DNA of 64,000 nt from Phytoseiulus persimilis (lineage: Eukaryota; Arthropoda; Arachnida; Mesostigmata; Phytoseiidae): assembly GCA_037576195.1 (NCBI GenBank), contig CM075101.1:40796001-40860000 (forward strand). Reading direction: 5' to 3'. Both the position numbers and the translations under genes were made by a program. Below the pieces are notes generated by a model, which worked only from the letters and a program-made list of their open reading frames with translations, was not told the DNA's origin and ran no database searches. The number at the start of each line of letters is the position of its first letter. Within the stretch, counting starts at the first letter, position 1. This document shows positions 59,726-64,000 of this stretch, piece by piece.

Positions 59726-62700
59726 TGCGACCCGTATTCACGAACAGAACGGTCTCTGATCCTCGCTATGGAAGATCCAATGGCTCTAATCTGGAAATGG
59801 TCGATGCGTCTTCAGCTGGCTATGCTCAGTCAGGACATCCCGGGAACTCGGCAGACTCCTCGACGGAATGCGACGATTCGGCTCGAGAATGAATTGCCGA
59901 CGTCTGAGCGTACTTTCACCGGTAAACAACTTCGGCGAGCTTCTGCGTCTTTTCCCGGATAGAACAATTCAAGGTCATTCAATGCACGCTCGGGTTCGGC
60001 TCCCCGGGATTCGTTCACATAAAGCGTTGGATCCTCCTCAGGGTCTCCGCTGAAGTCAGCTCGATGCGCAATCCCTGAGTTTGTAGGAGAACGAGGCAGC
60101 AGAAAGTAAATCCCGGGAGGAGTACCGGTTCAGCACGGATGTTACCCATTGGGTGCAACCTGTGCATCGTATCACATTCAAATCAACTGAATTCGATCCT
60201 CACAGTCCTGGTGGTCGTCCGTCCTTTAGTTCATGCTTAAAATACATCGTCGTGCATATATGTATTCTAGAGCATTCTGCCGCCTGTTCCAGCCTTCCTC
60301 CTCGACTCACCCTCGTCCCCCAGCGAGGGGTTCGTGAGCTCGCGCCTCCCGAAACCCATGTGGATGCGTGAACAGGCTTGCACTCTTTCCGATCCAGTGT
60401 AACTCCGCGCGCACCGTCATTCAACATGCGTCTCTTCCTTTTCTGCTGGAGCCCTTACTGTTTCCATTCCAAGTCGGAGAGATCCCCAAGCTCACAGTGT
60501 CTCTTCCCGATAGATGTTTTGGGGAAACTACAGCTCGGATCCGACCATCCATTCAGCGCTCGACATCGGATAACTGCATATTTTTTCACTTTCCCTCCAT
60601 CAGGAGCTCTCGCCCCAGGGTTGCATACATACCGTTCCGAACAGAAGACGTTCTCCGGATCGATATTGTGCAATATCCCATGACCTCGAGGGCTTTCCGG
60701 CGGTCTCGAGCCCACTTCAAAGAAGTCGATGTAGCTTGAAGTCTCTGCGTGTTCGTTATGCAGCGGCACCGAAAGTTTTAAATTTCATTTTAAACGTGTC
60801 TATCACGAGACGAGTTATGAAGTTCATGACATCGGAAAGACCTCGCCTCTTTCGGTGCCCCAGGGAAAGCAACGCCCTCCCAGAGGCCCCGCTCCGCATC
60901 CGGCATTCCGAGCGCAATCCTGGTGGAGCAGCTAACAATTCGCAAAGAGCCTAAAAACGTTCCTGAGCAGGTGGTGCCGTTCCTCCCGAGTGCGTCAAAG
61001 ATGATCGCGAAGCCGAGGGATCCCCGCTTGAATTTTTAACGGGAATCAGAGAGAAGCATCGGCAATCGTTGAACATGCGTGACGTCAACCCCTACCCAAA
61101 CAACTGTCTCAGACTGGGACGACTGATAATTCAGAAGCGCACGCTTGAATTGTATTCACCGAGCCGACGATATTTGCATATTGGAATTATTCGATGCACG
61201 GTGTCATCATTGTTAGCTGGGAGTCCTGAACGCGGCGTCCAGGATTCTCCTCGCGATACTTCTCAAACCGTTGGGGAGGCCTGGCCGTGTTCAGGGAACG
61301 CTGTGAGTTGGGAAGTGGCTTGGAAGTTTCGGACATTCAAAGGCGAAAGAATTCTTCCAACGGAGGGATGGCAAACAGTTGGCGCTTCCAAAGGTCTGCC
61401 TGTGTGCTTGCACTCGGAAGAGATTGGAGCCAGCTCACACTCGCTATTTCCTGATTGCATAAAGTGGACCGAGGGGAAAAAACGAGCCAAGAGGCCATAT
61501 AGGGAGCCTCGCAGCCAATTCCTAGTGGTCGCGGATTCGGAGCTACCAGCCCTCGCAGTTCGTTTGACTGTTTGCCGGCTCGAGCTTGCGTTCCACCTTG
61601 GATAAGACAGCCTTGCGCCTGGAGACGTGCTCCCGAATCGCTCTGATGCTCTACGCCCTCTTCCCGTCCCGAGCTTGGATCGCTGGGATATTTCCGCTTT
61701 ATTGGTCCTTCCCGATTCTAGGCACCGATTCGCGGGATGATTGGGCGCTGAATCGCATCGCGAATCACCGAGGATTCCCCGAGAAAAGATCGGTGGTGAA
61801 GCTCTTGTCCGTCGACCTTGCTATTCACGTTGGTTCTCCATTCCCCCGAGTACATTCACCAAACCACGGCATTCCTTCGTTCAACTGGTGTGAGGCACGG
61901 TCGGTGGGAGCCGACCAAAGGTCACACATCGATGAAGAAGTGATTCCCCGTGGGGCATCGCCCGCTCGAATCCCTACGAAGCGTAACTCACATCGTTCGG
62001 TCGACTGGGAACTTCATTTTTCGCATACATCCCTCCCATGAACGGATTTTGGATGAACTGAGCGCTACTCGCTCTCTTTGTTTGTGAGGGCCCTGTCGGC
62101 TAGGCGATCGACACATTTCTCCCCGCGGCCCCTCGTTTCCTGTTCGGGGCCCGTGAGCAGTGCGGGAGAAATGAATGGGCTACATCAAGTTCAAGCGCCG
62201 TCCGTTCGAGAACCACACCCGATTGTTTGCTCGAGGTAACTTGAGAATCATCACTCGGCCTTGCCGAAATCGCACACGCAGGCTGACTAGAAATACGGAA
62301 CGTGATCTTGGGAAACGAATCCACGTTGGGGAGAGGTTTTTATCTACGCAAGTCGGCCTTGCCACGTGCTGGGTAATCGCTCTTTTCCCCCGAGTCTTGC
62401 AAAACAATATAATTTCACGCATTTTCAAACGTGGCGAATCCGCGGGAGTTGAAGGAAGCCGCTCGGGCGACTCATTTGTCTTGGCTCGAGCGGTCGCAGA
62501 ACTCTTGAACCAATGAATTTTTGAACATTCTCCACCGCCAGACGTTTTCTTCGAGATAAGGAGAGACGCTCTTTGGCGTACACAGAGCAGATATGTTCGT
62601 GTGCCCGCTTCTCTGCGGGCAAACGAGGGGAATAAGTCCGTGCAGCCTCGCGGTGGGACAGGCGCGCTTGGCAAAGTTTTCCTCCCGAGGCTGTCGCGGC

Positions 62701-64000
62701 CACTCTGTACTAAAGTTCTTCCAACAGCTGATCTTTATTGGGAAATATCGTGGTCTCAATATGCGACGGCTCCAAAAGAACTTGATGCAAAAACCTGCGG
62801 TTGAGCAAACGTTTCTTGCAGTGATTAACGCCGCTGCGCTTTCCGCAGGAAAATACGGGCGGCCATTGCGCGTTTTTTCGCGCTTGCCTCCCAGCGTACC
62901 GGAGCTCGGTTTGCTCACCCTCGTGAGCTACTCGGACGCGAGCTCGTATCGTGGAGCGGAGATGCATCGACCTCACAGATTGACGAGTCGACTGCAGCTG
63001 CTTCGATTCGGAAATATAACCGGCTCCGCAGGGTGAGGGAGCTTGAGTGGAGGAACATTTTGCGAGGAAACATCGGGGGATGAAGAATGGCGTCATGTGC
63101 AGAGGAGCCCCACAATGATCAATGCTTGTCTCGTTGAGCACTTCTCTGCGGTTGGCTTCTCCCTCCAGGGAGACGGAACGTGCTTTTCCCCCTCGGCGCT
63201 CCTCTATCCGAGGGAGTGTGAGAGGGAAAGGGAAGCTCTGAGGCCACTCCTGACGTGGGACGCTACCCGAGTATTTCTCACCTGCAGCATCGCAACACTG
63301 CTCAGAGAGGGGCATCTTCATTGCGCTCGTCCGCCTGTTCCCTATCGCAACAGAGCGGTGAAATATGCGAGGAGGGAGGCTTGTTCACGAATTCACTTGA
63401 TTATATCTGATCTGGTCGCTTCCGCAGGCCACAGCGATACTTTCGCTTCCCGAAGGCTGCGTAACACGTCACGTGATTCGTAACGCTTCCTCAGCAAAAA
63501 GATCCCCGCCAAGGGACCGTTTTAACTGGGATGGGGCCTCAAAAGAAGGTTTGCCCGTCGGAGGGCGGACTAGAAGGATAATGCGGAGATACCCTGTGAT
63601 GTCGAGGGGTGTGCGCGAGTAGTTTGATCGAGTGTCGGTTGCCGGCTTCGAAGTCTGGGCGACACGTCAACAGTTCTTTCCGGAGCGAGTTTATATGCTC
63701 CGAGCCGGTGGGGCGAGCAGGAGGAAGATTTTTCGCTCCATCGATGAGAAACAAGGCTGCGTGGCAAAGCGACAACCGCAGCAGCACGAGAGGTTGGGGC
63801 AACAAAACGGAATCCCAGTATCGAGCGGCCTCGAAGAAAACCCGCGACGAGGCTCTTATCCGTGAGCTGACTCTGCGGATGACCTCTTCGGTTCAAGGCC
63901 CAAACGGTGACGACAGAACAAACGACACCGAAAGTCACCGCCACCGCACGCGACTCCTGAATTGAAAACTGCCCGCATGGGTGGAGACCTTGCTGTGTGA
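59726..64000. other. stretch with nothing firmly recognised
   Basis: Long ORFs overlap on both strands (for example 61069-61605 plus, 62180-62674 minus, 62710-63321 minus). None shows a recognised domain. No repeat family was noticed. Confidence 0.3.

Overview
The window looks like animal nuclear DNA with few genes. There are no operons, no runs of long abutting ORFs and no bacterial-type spacing. It carries microsatellites, a minisatellite, Helitron-like elements, a SINE with target-site duplications and TIR elements. CpG is plentiful and base composition is close to 50% GC, which argues against a methylated vertebrate genome. An arthropod fits best; a mite or relative is a guess from composition only. 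No RNA gene, CRISPR array or prokaryotic feature was found.

Only one protein gene is convincing: the large last exon of an F-box/leucine-rich-repeat protein on the minus strand (15124-17074), with a good 3' splice site just upstream of its F-box and a possible ATTAAA poly(A) signal downstream. All other protein-coding calls are low-confidence candidate exons. They were picked because the frame is open, guanine is enriched at codon position 1 and depleted at position 2 (counted by hand), or splice-like signals are present. Many ORFs look plausible on both strands at once, so these calls should be treated as prompts for RNA evidence. The best is a possible two-exon piece on the minus strand at 56.05-56.55 kb with a 105-bp intron.

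Layout: 0-4.9 kb has three weak candidate exons and a SINE fragment (557-678). 4.98-5.9 kb is an unusual island of GC-rich simple repeats. 5.9-11.4 kb is almost featureless. 11.39-14.62 kb holds a head-to-tail row of Helitron-like elements; the first carries about 40 copies of a 45-bp minisatellite, itself split by a SINE with a perfect 14-bp target duplication. 15.1-17.1 kb is the F-box gene. 18.6-23.6 kb is a nest of elements sharing a CAGTGGCGT terminus. Two copies of a ~220-bp TA-flanked MITE lie at 22.2 and 28.8 kb. From 29 kb to the end the window is mostly unrecognised sequence with scattered candidate exons, an inverted motif cluster at 45.8-47.3 kb and a strong palindrome at 59.68 kb.

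No genes can be shown to work together. The main story is layered transposon activity next to a single F-box gene.
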